A stretch of 64,000 nt of DNA, taken from assembly GCA_000688615.1 (NCBI GenBank), contig JHVA01000001.1:4137001-4201000 (forward strand). Reading direction: 5' to 3'. Origin of the DNA: Acidobacteriaceae bacterium KBS 146 (GTDB lineage: Bacteria; Acidobacteriota; Terriglobia; Terriglobales; Acidobacteriaceae). This document shows, piece after piece, positions 25,846-34,925 of the stretch. The notes beneath the pieces were generated by a model. It worked only from the letters and a program-made list of their open reading frames with translations. It was not told the origin of the DNA and did no database searches. Every line of letters starts with the position of its first letter. The stretch's first letter is position 1. The translations under genes were made by a program, and so were the position numbers.

Positions 25846-26871
25846 TTAATCGAAGGCGGCAGCGGAGACGTTCTTTGCGACCAGATCGGCTGCGATCAGT
25901 TTTCCGTGGAACCGCCCGTTCTCAATGAAGATCTCATTGGTGCGTTCGCCGGCAATCACAACCCCGGCGAGGTAGATGCCAGGAACATTGCTCTCGAGCG
26001 TCTGCGGATCGCATGCCGGGCAGCGATCGTTCTTCTCGTCCAACCGCACTCCGAGAGCCTCCAGAAAGCGGAAGTCCGGCTGATAGCCGGTGAGGGCAAA
26101 GACGAAGTTATTCTCCAGGGTCCGTTCGCCCTCAGGAGTCAGCAGAGTCACCGTGTCCTCTGCAATGCGAGCGACGCTGCTTGAGAAGTAGGCTTCGATC
26201 TCACCATTTTTGATTCGGTTGTTGATATCCGGCAGAATCCAGTACTTCACATGGCGATGCATCTCGGCCCCACGGTGCACCAGGGTTACCTTCGCGCCAT
26301 GCCGCCACAGGTCGAGCGCCGCGATGGCCGCTGAGTTCTTGCCGCCAATGACGACAACATTGAGACCGAAGTAGGGATGGGGATCGTTGTAGTAGTGGGA
26401 GACTTTATTGAGGTCTTCCCCAGGAATATCAAGATAATTGGGGAGATCGTAGTACCCCGTTGCAACGACCAGTTTGCGAGCCTTGTGATCCAGAGGTCGG
26501 CCGAAACGGTCGGTTGTGTGAACGGTAAACTTGCCGTCACTGCCACGCACCTGTTCCACGGTCTCATACAGGCGGACATCAAGCTGATAGTGTTCGCATA
26601 CCTTTCGGTAGTACTCCAGCGCTTCGTCCCTGTTTGGTTTCTGATTGGGGCTGGGGAAAGGGATATCCCCGATCTCCAACAGCTCTGGAGTCGTGAAAAA
26701 CGTCATGTTGGACGGATAGTGAAAGAGCGAGTTGCAGAGGCAGCCTTTGTCGATGAGGATAACGGTAAAACCAGCGCGTTTTGCCTCGATGGCGCAGGCC
26801 ATGCCGGTGGGACCTGCTCCGATAACGGCCAGATCCACGATCGGTTCTGTGTGAGCCAACGGCTTACTCAT
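25846..26871 (-). CDS. YpdA/Bdr-like FAD-dependent oxidoreductase
   Basis: The 341-residue protein matches the YpdA family, bacillithiol-disulfide reductases in Firmicutes. It has the FAD site GAGPTG (residues 18-23), FHYPSNMTFFTTPELLEIGD, ATGYYDLPNYLDIPGEDL, the NADPH site VIGGKNSAAIAALDLWRHGA and IENGRFHGKLIAADL. S. aureus YpdA has the active-site Cys14 in GPCG; here that position is Thr22. A CxC pair follows at Cys44/Cys46 (KGCLCNS). It is the last gene of a minus-strand unit with two response regulators, 40 bases after the second. TAAGAT lies six bases before the ATG. The substrate may be bacillithiol-like or something else. Confidence 0.85.
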   Translation of the reverse strand: MSKPLAHTEPIVDLAVIGAGPTGMACAIEAKRAGFTVILIDKGCLCNSLFHYPSNMTFFTTPELLEIGDIPFPSPNQKPNRDEALEYYRKVCEHYQLDVRLYETVEQVRGSDGKFTVHTTDRFGRPLDHKARKLVVATGYYDLPNYLDIPGEDLNKVSHYYNDPHPYFGLNVVVIGGKNSAAIAALDLWRHGAKVTLVHRGAEMHRHVKYWILPDINNRIKNGEIEAYFSSSVARIAEDTVTLLTPEGERTLENNFVFALTGYQPDFRFLEALGVRLDEKNDRCPACDPQTLESNVPGIYLAGVVIAGERTNEIFIENGRFHGKLIAADLVAKNVSAAAFD

Positions 26872-26877
26872 AGTTCC

Positions 26878-26883
26878 ATCTTA
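26878..26883 (-). promoter_or_regulatory. -10-like TAAGAT upstream of the YpdA-like gene
   Basis: TAAGAT six bases before the ATG at 26871, inside the 40-base gap after the response regulator. Confidence 0.45.
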
Positions 26884-26910
26884 CTGAAGGGCAGACGTGG
26901 TTATCGAGAA

Positions 26911-27618
26911 TCAGGCCTCCAGAGTGACGAGCTTGTGGGCGATAGCAAACAAGGCCAGCTCCAGACGGGTGGATACTCCCGTCTTGTCGAAGATATTCGA
27001 AAGATGCCGTTTCACCGTCTCCTCACTGATGGTGAACTGTTTGGCGACGTCTTTGTTGCTGCAGCCTTCGACGATGCAGGTCACCACCTCAAGTTCTCTC
27101 GGAGTCAGACCGTAGGTCTTCTTCTCGGGGACTGCAGCGGCTTGCTTCATCAGCTCGTTGAGAGCTGCCACCAGGTTCATCACGCGCTCGCCGCCGATCC
27201 AGTAATCGCCTGAAAGGACAGCCCGCATCGCTGTGGTGAGGTCCTCAGCAACCGAATCTTTCAGAATGATGCCGCGAGCGCCGATCTGGAGGGCTTCAAT
27301 AATCTGCTGGGTAGAGATGGTGCTGGTTAGAAGAATAATCTTCACCCGCGGCGATCGGTCCATAATGGCGCGCATCGCCTCGAGGCCAGGAAGCCGAGGC
27401 ATTTGAACATCGAGCAGGAGAACGTCCGGTTCCAGTTGCAGCGTTTCCGTTATGGCGATATCGCCATCTTCTGCCTCTCCGACGATCTCGAACGCGGAAT
27501 CGTGCTCGAGCATATTGCGGACTCCAAAACGTACTACCGGATGGTCGTCTGCGATGACGACGCGAATCCTGGCGTTCCCATTGGACCTTTCGATAGACCT
27601 CTTTGCGGATTCCTTCAT
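26911..27618 (-). CDS. NarL/FixJ-family response regulator
   Basis: The 235-residue protein has a receiver domain (RVVIADDHPVVRFGVRNML; phospho-acceptor Asp in VLLLDVQMPRLPG, about residue 71; conserved Thr in ILLTSTIS and Lys in IILKDS) and a LuxR-type helix-turn-helix at the C-terminus (LTPRELEVVTCIVEGCSNKD, ISEETVKRHLSNIFDKTGV). It should bind DNA when phosphorylated. The start overlaps the stop of the upstream receiver-HPt gene by four bases (ATGA), which indicates translational coupling. No histidine kinase lies in the window, so the signal is unknown. Confidence 0.9.
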   Translation of the reverse strand: MKESAKRSIERSNGNARIRVVIADDHPVVRFGVRNMLEHDSAFEIVGEAEDGDIAITETLQLEPDVLLLDVQMPRLPGLEAMRAIMDRSPRVKIILLTSTISTQQIIEALQIGARGIILKDSVAEDLTTAMRAVLSGDYWIGGERVMNLVAALNELMKQAAAVPEKKTYGLTPRELEVVTCIVEGCSNKDVAKQFTISEETVKRHLSNIFDKTGVSTRLELALFAIAHKLVTLEA

Positions 27619-28394
27619 GCGCTCTTCTCCTCGCCTCCTGGTTGACGGCCCTGCTTCGTGATGGTGATTCCGTGCTCGCCCAATATATCTTTCAGGCGCG
27701 TGCAGGATCGCGTCAATTCATCAAGCGTATCCATGAGATTAGCAACAAGACCGTGACTCTCAATCGACCTGCCAAGTGATTCCATCTGTGACGCTCCTAC
27801 CATACCGCAGCTTCCCTGTATGGCGTGTCCCTGCTTTCTGCAGGCTGTATCGTCGCCGTGTCTGGCTGCAACACGGATGGCTTCTACACGCCGAAGCGTG
27901 TCACTGAGGCACAGCTCATAAAGTTGCGTCAGCTTCTCATGACTCATAGATGCAGCCAGGCGTTCGTAGACAATCTGATGCAGCACCATAGTGCCAGAAG
28001 ATGGCATCTTCTGCTCTGAGAGCCAGGGGGTGTTACCTCCGAGAGTCTGTTTGAGTGCATCCTCCGTGAAAGGTTTGCGGAGAAAACCGTCGAAACCCTT
28101 CAGCATCGTATTCTCTGGCTGGCTCCCGCTCATTGCGATGAGTCGGATATCGTCGCCATACTGTGTGCGGATGTTTGCTGCGAGCGCACTGCCAGCGATT
28201 CCGGGCAGCTGCATGTCCGCGAGAACCGCGTCCGGTTTCTCCTGATCTTCTCTCGCGAGCATCGTCAGGGCCATCTCACCCGACTCGGCCTGATCGACCT
28301 CATAGCCACTCCGCTTCAAAAATAGTTCAAGCAATTGACGGATCATGATGTCGTCATCCACGACAAGAATCCGGCATAAGTGGTGCTCGGTCAT
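27615..28394 (-). CDS. Response regulator with C-terminal HPt domain
   Basis: The 259-residue protein begins with a receiver domain (RILVVDDDIMIRQLLELFL; acceptor Asp in AVLADMQLPGIAG, about residue 60; IAMSGSQ; FLRKPF). Residues 135-245 form a histidine phosphotransfer domain with the His in HAIQGSCGMVGA, close to the HPt consensus HxLKGSxxxxGA. Receiver-HPt proteins relay phosphate to a second regulator, here almost certainly the NarL-type protein encoded just downstream with a four-base overlap. A hybrid kinase elsewhere in the genome is expected. TAGTCT lies six bases before the ATG. Confidence 0.88.
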   Translation of the reverse strand: MTEHHLCRILVVDDDIMIRQLLELFLKRSGYEVDQAESGEMALTMLAREDQEKPDAVLADMQLPGIAGSALAANIRTQYGDDIRLIAMSGSQPENTMLKGFDGFLRKPFTEDALKQTLGGNTPWLSEQKMPSSGTMVLHQIVYERLAASMSHEKLTQLYELCLSDTLRRVEAIRVAARHGDDTACRKQGHAIQGSCGMVGASQMESLGRSIESHGLVANLMDTLDELTRSCTRLKDILGEHGITITKQGRQPGGEEKSA

Positions 28395-28400
28395 GCGTGA

Positions 28401-28406
28401 AGACTA
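28401..28406 (-). promoter_or_regulatory. -10-like TAGTCT of the regulator unit
   Basis: TAGTCT six bases before the ATG at 28394, no ribosome site. Confidence 0.4.
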
Positions 28407-28447
28407 TCAAGGACGAGTTTTCCATGCCACTGGACCGGCGCAGGCGG

Positions 28448-28453
28448 TAGAGT
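28448..28453 (+). promoter_or_regulatory. -10-like TAGAGT of the DUF2339 gene
   Basis: TAGAGT seven bases before the ATG at 28461. The surrounding leader GGTAGAGTAGTTGCCATG differs in one base from that at 10327-10344. Confidence 0.45.
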
Positions 28454-28460
28454 AGTTGCC

Positions 28461-30575
28461 ATGGGGCCGGAGGATCTTTCGCAGCCGAATCGCAGTCCTG
28501 ACAATGAGGCCTCCGTTGGATCGGAGCTCCGCTCCCTGACCGCCCGCGTCGAAGCTCTGGAGCGGCTGCTGGCAGAGATGCGACCCGGTGCAGTTCCCGC
28601 AGAGAAGGTTTCTCTTCCCGAGGCTCCTCCGCTGCCTCCGTTGGAACCCCCTTTATTCACGGCATCCCAAGGACCTCGCGAGCAGGCCTCGGCCTCCGCT
28701 CCTTCTCCGTCGTTTGAGAACCGTCTTGGCGCCCAGGTGTTTAATCGAATCGGCATCATCGCCCTGATGATCGGCGTTACCTGGTTTTTGAAGCTTGCAA
28801 TCGATAGCCAATGGATCGGGCCAGTAGGGCGGATTCTTATCGGCCTGGTTGCAGGCGCGGGAACGATCCTCTGGTCTGAGCAATTCCGGCGCAAGGGCTT
28901 TCCCGCCTTTTCCTACTCGCTCAAGGCAATCGGTACGGGCGTACTCTACCTCTCCCTGTGGGCAGCGCAACAACTCTACCATCTTCTGCCACCCTCAGCA
29001 GCACTGGCAGGGATGATCTTGGTGACGGCCTGGAATGCCTACATGGCATGGGCACAAAACGCGGAGCTTCTGGCCGCCTATGCCCTTGCCGGAGGCCTTG
29101 CCACTCCACTGCTGCTATCGACCGGAGGAAATCATGAGATATTCCTCTTCACCTACTTGTTGATGATCGATGCAGCAACGGTCGCACTCGTAAAACTCAA
29201 GTCCTGGAATAGGCTACTTCTCGGAGCATTTCCCGCAACCGTCCTGTACTTCATCGTCTGGTACATCGGTTTCTATGCAGAGCCGGCATTCGCCATCACC
29301 ACAATCTTTGTGGGACTGTTCTTTCTCCTCTTCGCCTGTGTCCCTCTTGCTCAACGGACCGAGAGCATTCGTCTTAACCACAGGAAGCCATTCAATCGCT
29401 TCATTGCCTCCCTCCTCCTTCCCCTCGGAGATGCGGCATTCGGTTCGTTAGCGTTGTATTCGGTCATGCAGGACGCCGGACGTCACTGGTTCCTGCCGTG
29501 GCTGATGCTCATCTTCGCGGCCGTCTACCTGATGATCGCTCGTCTGCCTCAGAGTGCCCTGTCCGCGGCGATTCATCTTTCGCTCGCGGTGGTTTTTCTG
29601 ACGATCGCTATTCCGCTGAAGGCAAGCGGTCATTGGATTACCGTGGCATGGCTGGTAGAAGGTGTCGCTCTCTTGTGGGTAGCCATCCGGATCTTCTCGT
29701 CTCATGCAGCCGAAGACACTTCGCTCTCTGATGCTTTCGATACCGTCAATGTGCTGCGCTGGCTTTCGGCCGGCTCCCTGATCCTTGGACTGGGAGGCGT
29801 AATCGCTCTGCCCTTCTGGTTCGATCAGCAGGTCGCCCCGTCCTTTTTCAACCGTAATCTGGCAACAGCAGTGACGGCGGCGCTGGCATTTGCAGCGTCC
29901 TGTTGGCTCGCCTTACGAGCGCGAGGTATAGACCGTGCCGGATGGCAATGGTCGCGGTTCGCGTTTGCAGCAGCAGCCGCAATCGATCTGGTTGCCGTGC
30001 TGTTGAGCGTGCGGGAGATCCTGAACTTGGGCTACGGTGGCCCGCCGCATTCACCGTTCCTGAATGCCGACTTTGGAATGGCACTGATGGGGTTGGGAAT
30101 TCTTTCTGTCGTAGCGTGGGTCTCACTTCGCATTGCTCTTACCGACGAAGCGAGTTTGCTATGGGCACAGCTCTCCGCAGGCTCCGTCATTACCATCAAT
30201 TTCGTTGCGCTTCTTACAGGGGTGCGGGAGATTGAATCTCTGTGGCCGATTACAGTGGCAAATCCCGAATCAGAGCTTCAGCGGGCTCTAGCCGTCTCCG
30301 CCTTCCTCATGATCTACGGTGCAGTTCTTCTGGCAGCAGGCTTCTGGAAGCGGAGTTCGTTCATCCGCTGGCAGGCTCTCATCCTCCTCTTCTTCACGAT
30401 TGGAAAAACCTTCCTCTACGACATGCGTAATCTCAGCAAGGGATATCGAGTTGTCAGCTTTTTGGGCCTCGGCGCTCTCTTGATGGCAGTCAGTTTTGCA
30501 TATCAGAAAGACTGGCTGGCCTTAAAGGAACAAGGTACGAAGCCGAGATCGGAGACAGCAGGGAGCAGCCAGTGA
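28461..30575 (+). CDS. DUF2339 multi-pass membrane protein
   Basis: The 704-residue product has a short N-terminal coiled coil (LRSLTARVEALERLLAEMRP), a Pro-rich linker, then a motif typical of DUF2339 (FENRLGAQVFNRIGIIALMI) and many hydrophobic helices up to the C-terminus, among them VTWFLKLAIDSQWIGP, GAGTILWSEQFRRKG and LYLSLWAAQQLYHLLPP. WQALILLFFTIGKTFLYDM and GYRVVSFLGLGALLM near the end are also conserved in the family. The function is unknown. It overlaps the DUF3999 gene by four bases (GTGA), so the two are translationally coupled and may form one complex. Confidence 0.88.
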   Translation: MGPEDLSQPNRSPDNEASVGSELRSLTARVEALERLLAEMRPGAVPAEKVSLPEAPPLPPLEPPLFTASQGPREQASASAPSPSFENRLGAQVFNRIGIIALMIGVTWFLKLAIDSQWIGPVGRILIGLVAGAGTILWSEQFRRKGFPAFSYSLKAIGTGVLYLSLWAAQQLYHLLPPSAALAGMILVTAWNAYMAWAQNAELLAAYALAGGLATPLLLSTGGNHEIFLFTYLLMIDAATVALVKLKSWNRLLLGAFPATVLYFIVWYIGFYAEPAFAITTIFVGLFFLLFACVPLAQRTESIRLNHRKPFNRFIASLLLPLGDAAFGSLALYSVMQDAGRHWFLPWLMLIFAAVYLMIARLPQSALSAAIHLSLAVVFLTIAIPLKASGHWITVAWLVEGVALLWVAIRIFSSHAAEDTSLSDAFDTVNVLRWLSAGSLILGLGGVIALPFWFDQQVAPSFFNRNLATAVTAALAFAASCWLALRARGIDRAGWQWSRFAFAAAAAIDLVAVLLSVREILNLGYGGPPHSPFLNADFGMALMGLGILSVVAWVSLRIALTDEASLLWAQLSAGSVITINFVALLTGVREIESLWPITVANPESELQRALAVSAFLMIYGAVLLAAGFWKRSSFIRWQALILLFFTIGKTFLYDMRNLSKGYRVVSFLGLGALLMAVSFAYQKDWLALKEQGTKPRSETAGSSQ

Positions 30576-31861
30576 GGTGGATCTCTCTTTTTCTTTTACT
30601 GTGGTGGCAGTCAGGCGCCGATATGCCGACTGTCACGGCGCAGCGCCAATATTTTTTGTACCAGCGCGCCATCGTGCCAACCGCAACCGGTCAGAACTGC
30701 GCTGTGCTGGATGCTTCAACCTTTGCGCACGCATCCGCCTCCCTCAAGGATCTCCGGTTATTTGCCCAGACCGCAGCAGTGCAGGAGATTCCCTATGCCA
30801 TTACGCTGAGCGAGCCTGTCCAACCCGATCCTGAAGCAGCGCACATTCTCAACCTGGGGCTCAGGGGAGACGTAATCAGCTTTGATCTTGCCATGCCGCA
30901 TCGCCCTTATACGGAGGTGGTGCTCGATCTCGCTGGAACGGACTATATCGCGACAGCAACCGTAAGGGGAACTGATCAACCAGGCCAAAGCGGTGGAACG
31001 CTGCTTGGCGAATTTACGTTATTCGACCTTACTTCGCAGCACCTCTCGCACAGCACCACGCTGCCCCTGCAGGAGTCCAGTTTTCCTTATCTGCATCTAG
31101 AACTTCGCATCTCTTCTGCTCCCGGCGCACGGGATGTTCCCCTTTCCGCCCAGATGGTTCGGGGCGCATCTGTTCCGCCCAGTCGCGAGGCGCAGACCGT
31201 CTTCGTTCCTGCGGTTGAAACTCGTTCCATCACCCAGCGCAGGCGTCAGACGATCGCTCGTTTTGTTCTTCCTAAACGAGTTCCGGTGGAACGGGTGAAC
31301 TTCATTCTTGCTCCTGGCTATAAAGGGAATTTCAGCCGAAACATTATCATCAGCGATCACACCGCCGGTACTTCGTCTACGGCAGGTGAGACGATCTCGG
31401 GAAATATCTTCCGGGTGCATATGACCCAGGCAGGGCGCGAGATTAATCAACAGCAGCTCAGCGTCCCGGCTACCCTGGGCTCCAATCTGCAAAGCTCCGC
31501 TGAGGTGGAGATCGCTGTCAACAACGGGGACGATCAGCCGCTTCCGATTGCAGCGGTGCAGTTGGAGATGCGCCAGCGGCGCATCTGTTTCAACGCATCC
31601 TCAACCGATTCGTTGACGCTCTTCTACGGTGACCCGATGCTACCCGCGCCTGAGTACGACTTCGCCCGCACCATCCAGTTGACGAACCAGGGTGCGATCG
31701 CGCGCGTAGGTCCCGAACAGAAGAACCCCATCTACAGACGACGCCCCGATATGCGCTCGATGACCGAACGCCATCCTGAATTGATATGGGTGGCATTCCT
31801 CGGTGTGATCTGCATTCTTGCCGTGGTGGCTATTCGATCGTCACGGCATCTTCCACGCTGA
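30572..31861 (+). CDS. DUF3999 exported, C-terminally anchored protein
   Basis: The 429-residue product starts at GTG 30572, within the stop of DUF2339, and has a signal peptide (ISLFLLLWWQSGADM). The mature part is beta-rich (YFLYQRAIVPTATGQNCAVLD, TEVVLDLAGTDYIATATVRG, YLHLELRISS, PIAAVQLEMRQRRICF) and ends with one transmembrane helix, LIWVAFLGVICILAVVAIR, and a short basic tail. DUF3999 genes are commonly found next to DUF2339, and the pairing here supports a shared envelope role, but no biochemical activity is known to me. Confidence 0.85.
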   Translation: MRWISLFLLLWWQSGADMPTVTAQRQYFLYQRAIVPTATGQNCAVLDASTFAHASASLKDLRLFAQTAAVQEIPYAITLSEPVQPDPEAAHILNLGLRGDVISFDLAMPHRPYTEVVLDLAGTDYIATATVRGTDQPGQSGGTLLGEFTLFDLTSQHLSHSTTLPLQESSFPYLHLELRISSAPGARDVPLSAQMVRGASVPPSREAQTVFVPAVETRSITQRRRQTIARFVLPKRVPVERVNFILAPGYKGNFSRNIIISDHTAGTSSTAGETISGNIFRVHMTQAGREINQQQLSVPATLGSNLQSSAEVEIAVNNGDDQPLPIAAVQLEMRQRRICFNASSTDSLTLFYGDPMLPAPEYDFARTIQLTNQGAIARVGPEQKNPIYRRRPDMRSMTERHPELIWVAFLGVICILAVVAIRSSRHLPR

Positions 31862-31877
31862 CCCCAGACGGCTCAGA

Positions 31878-34529
31878 CTAACGCATTGCGGCGTCGACCT
31901 CTTTCATCCAGTTCGGCGATTTCAGAATCTCGCGCGGCTTCGATCCATCGGCAGGTCCCACGAGACCATCGTTGTACATCATGTCGATCAGGTGAGCGGC
32001 ACGCCCATAGCCGATCCGTAGTCTGCGCTGCAACAGTGAGGTCGACGCCTTTCCGAACTCGAAGACCAGACGAACCGCGTCGTCGTACATCGGATCATCT
32101 GCTTCGCCGTCCGAGCTTCCATCCAGGTCGCGCCCAGCCTCGTCCTTTGGTCCTTCGAGGAAGCCCTCGACATATTCGGCCTCTCCCTGAGCTTTCCAGA
32201 ACTCGGTAACAGCGGAGATCTCTTTTTCCGTCACGAAAGGAGCGTGGACGCGCTGCACACGGCTCGTTCCAGGAGGAAGATACAGCATGTCGCCACGGCC
32301 CAGCAGGCTTTCTGCGCCGTTGGAATCGATGATCGTGCGAGAGTCAACCTTGGTCGCAAGACGGAAGCTCATCCGTGTCGGAACGTTGGCCTTGATAAGC
32401 CCGGTGATGACGTCGACGGAAGGGCGCTGCGTTGCCAGCACCAGGTGGATTCCTACAGCGCGCGCCATCTGCGCGAGGCGCGTAATCGCCTCTTCCACGT
32501 TGGCTCGATCGAGCATCATCAGGTCCGCCAGCTCGTCGATGATGATCATGATGTAGGGCAGCGGTTCCTGGTTGACATCTTCGAACAGATGTCCGCTTCC
32601 GCTGTCGAAGAGCTTATTGAACTGATCGATATTGCGGACGTGATTCGCGGCCAGCAGTTTCAGGCGGCGTTCCATCTCGCGAACGGCGTTACGCAACGCA
32701 TTCGCCGCCAGCTTGGCCTCGGTAATGATAGGGGTGAAAAGATGCGGAATGCCTTCATACATTCCCAACTCCACCCGCTTGGGATCGACAAGGATCATGC
32801 GAACCTGTTCAGGAGTGGACTTGAACAGGACACTCATGATCATGGCGTTGATCGCGACGGATTTACCGGAACCCGTCGAGCCTGCAATCAGGACGTGAGG
32901 CATTGCCGCCAGATCGCCAGTGACGATGCGGCCGTTGATGTCCTTGCCCAATGCGATCGGCAAGCGGGATTTCGATTGCGCAAAGCTTTCGCACTCGACG
33001 ACATCGCGTAGCCAGATGGTCTCTCGCTCAGCATTCGGAACCTGGATTCCGACAGTCGATTTTCCTGCCATCCGTTCGATGAGGATGCTCTCTGCCGCCA
33101 TGGCCAGGCAGAGGTCATCCGCCAGCCCGGTCACTCGCGAATACTTCACGCCGGCATCCGGCTTGAACTCGAAGGTCGTTACAACCGGGCCGGGATTGAT
33201 ATGTGTCACCTGTCCATCGACATCGAACTCGGCACACTTTTCTACCAGCACGCGTGCCTCTTCGCGCAGAGCATCTTCGCGGATCGTTGTCTGCTCCTCG
33301 CTGCGGTGAAGCAGGGAAGAAGGCGGCAACTTGTAGCCACGAACGCTCTTCGGCGTAATGGCGACAGCTTTAATGTCAGCATCCGCGCGCTTGCCGAAAG
33401 AGATCCCATTCTCTGCTGCTGCGGCAGCCGGGGCTGCCTGCGGAATCTCTTCTACCCGCTTTGCGTTACGGGGCGGCGCCTGACGTTCTGGGACGGCAGG
33501 CGGAGCAGGTCGCTCCATCTTCGGGAGCGGCCTTTCTGCCTCAAAGTTGGCAGCATCGTCGATTGCCCGTACCGGAGTCGCAGCTTTTGCGAGCTCCTGT
33601 GCATAGGGAGCCACTGCTGCGGTTGCGGTGCTGATTGCAGTAACAGGGGGCGCGTCAACCATGGTTCGAGGCATTGCCTGCCATACGGAAGATTCCGGCA
33701 TCGCAATCTCTTCCTCAGGCTCGGGTACGATTCGTGTCTTCTTCCGTCGGCTCAACCAGCCAAACAGGCCGCCCAGAAGCGTAGAGCCCGTCTCCTTTTT
33801 ACGGGCTTCCGCTTCAGCAGTTTTGCGTTCGGCCAGCTCATGTTCGCGCCGGGTTCGAAGCTCTGCTCGCTCTCGTTTACTGCCATATTGTTCGGCGGGC
33901 AGTTCTGCTCCCTGTCGGCTCTCGCGCCAACGTACCCAGCGCTCCCACAACCTTTGCGCAAATCCGAATCGCATCGTAGCCCATTCGCGAGCAGTATTGA
34001 ACGTAAAAGTCGTTGCAAGATAAAGAGAGAGTGCGACCATCAGTCCGAGGACAATGGAAGCCCCCGGCAGATTCAGGTACGCCACCATCATGTCTGCGAG
34101 CAGGCGCCCGCTGGTTCCTTCAATCGGGAGCGTTCCACGCCACAGCAGATGTCCTGGCAAAAGAGCGATGGCTGCTGGCCCAAAGATGATCCACATCATC
34201 AGTCCTACTGCCTTTGCAACAGGCGATCCCGCAGGCCGTGACATCATCCAGCAGATTCCCAGGCGACCCATCACCAGCGGGAGCAGGAATGCGGCTACAC
34301 CGATTGCCTGCAGCAGGGCGTCGGAGACGTAAGAGCCCGCAATGCCGGTCCAGTTATGGGCCGGTCGGCCAGTCAGGTACCCGCCAACCGTATTGAAGGA
34401 GCGGTCTGTGGGGGTATAGCTGACGAGAGCCAGGAACAGAAGTCCGGCAGCGACGAGGACCGAAAGGCCGATAATCTCATTCAGGCGGCGATTGCGGGTG
34501 GGCGTCGAGACAAGTCTAAGGGTCTTCAT
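31878..34529 (-). CDS. ftsK: DNA translocase FtsK/SpoIIIE
   Basis: Septal DNA pump that clears chromosome dimers and the terminus region at division. The 883-residue protein has four N-terminal transmembrane helices (for example IIGLSVLVAAGLLFLALVSY), a charged Pro/Ala-rich linker (residues 190-400), and the motor domain with Walker A GSTGSGKS, the segment ILVDPKRVELGMYEGIPHL and Walker B MIIIDELADLMM. The C-terminal gamma domain (DDAVRLVFEFGKASTSLLQR, YGRAAHLIDMM, GLVGPADGSKPREIL) reads KOPS-type DNA motifs. All parts are intact. It converges on DUF3999 with a 16-base gap and no visible terminator. Confidence 0.95.
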   Translation of the reverse strand: MKTLRLVSTPTRNRRLNEIIGLSVLVAAGLLFLALVSYTPTDRSFNTVGGYLTGRPAHNWTGIAGSYVSDALLQAIGVAAFLLPLVMGRLGICWMMSRPAGSPVAKAVGLMMWIIFGPAAIALLPGHLLWRGTLPIEGTSGRLLADMMVAYLNLPGASIVLGLMVALSLYLATTFTFNTAREWATMRFGFAQRLWERWVRWRESRQGAELPAEQYGSKRERAELRTRREHELAERKTAEAEARKKETGSTLLGGLFGWLSRRKKTRIVPEPEEEIAMPESSVWQAMPRTMVDAPPVTAISTATAAVAPYAQELAKAATPVRAIDDAANFEAERPLPKMERPAPPAVPERQAPPRNAKRVEEIPQAAPAAAAAENGISFGKRADADIKAVAITPKSVRGYKLPPSSLLHRSEEQTTIREDALREEARVLVEKCAEFDVDGQVTHINPGPVVTTFEFKPDAGVKYSRVTGLADDLCLAMAAESILIERMAGKSTVGIQVPNAERETIWLRDVVECESFAQSKSRLPIALGKDINGRIVTGDLAAMPHVLIAGSTGSGKSVAINAMIMSVLFKSTPEQVRMILVDPKRVELGMYEGIPHLFTPIITEAKLAANALRNAVREMERRLKLLAANHVRNIDQFNKLFDSGSGHLFEDVNQEPLPYIMIIIDELADLMMLDRANVEEAITRLAQMARAVGIHLVLATQRPSVDVITGLIKANVPTRMSFRLATKVDSRTIIDSNGAESLLGRGDMLYLPPGTSRVQRVHAPFVTEKEISAVTEFWKAQGEAEYVEGFLEGPKDEAGRDLDGSSDGEADDPMYDDAVRLVFEFGKASTSLLQRRLRIGYGRAAHLIDMMYNDGLVGPADGSKPREILKSPNWMKEVDAAMR

Positions 34530-34925
34530 CAGGGGTTCGCACAGCCTCTCTTACACCGGCAGCCGAGCCTCTCCGTGCCGGCCGGTAGTAGCTTTTGGCT
34601 ACCGAGGCTGTAAACCACCAGAGCAACTTTGATTATCCCAGACCCTCTTCGGAGAAACGCGAAACAAAATCGAAAAACTGACGCCGGGTACCTGGATGCA
34701 AACCCGAGCCCAAACTTCGCATCTATCTTTACAACTTACCGCCGAGTGAATCTTCGGCGGCCCTTAGAATCCGGTGAGCAGGGGAGCGGGATTTTCGCGA
34801 TTTCTCCTGTTTGCCGCTGGCGAAGGAGAATCGCAGACAGCCAGCGGACCCTGCTCAACTGGCCCTAACGTGCCTCGACCCTGAAGCGATTCAACCTTGA
34901 TGTTCCTCAACCCAAAGAGGTTTTC
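34530..34925. other. Intergenic region between divergent ftsK and DUF2383 genes
   Basis: About 400 bases. 34557-34590 contains a short stem CCGGCA/TGCCGG, and 34586-34605 a stem GGTAG/CTACC. I tested it for a tRNA fold and found none. It must hold the promoters of both divergent genes, but no convincing -35/-10 pair stood out. Confidence 0.3.

Noticed and set aside
34555..34631. Possible structured RNA between ftsK and the DUF2383 gene
   Set aside because: Only two short stems, with no tRNA fold or riboswitch signature I recognise.
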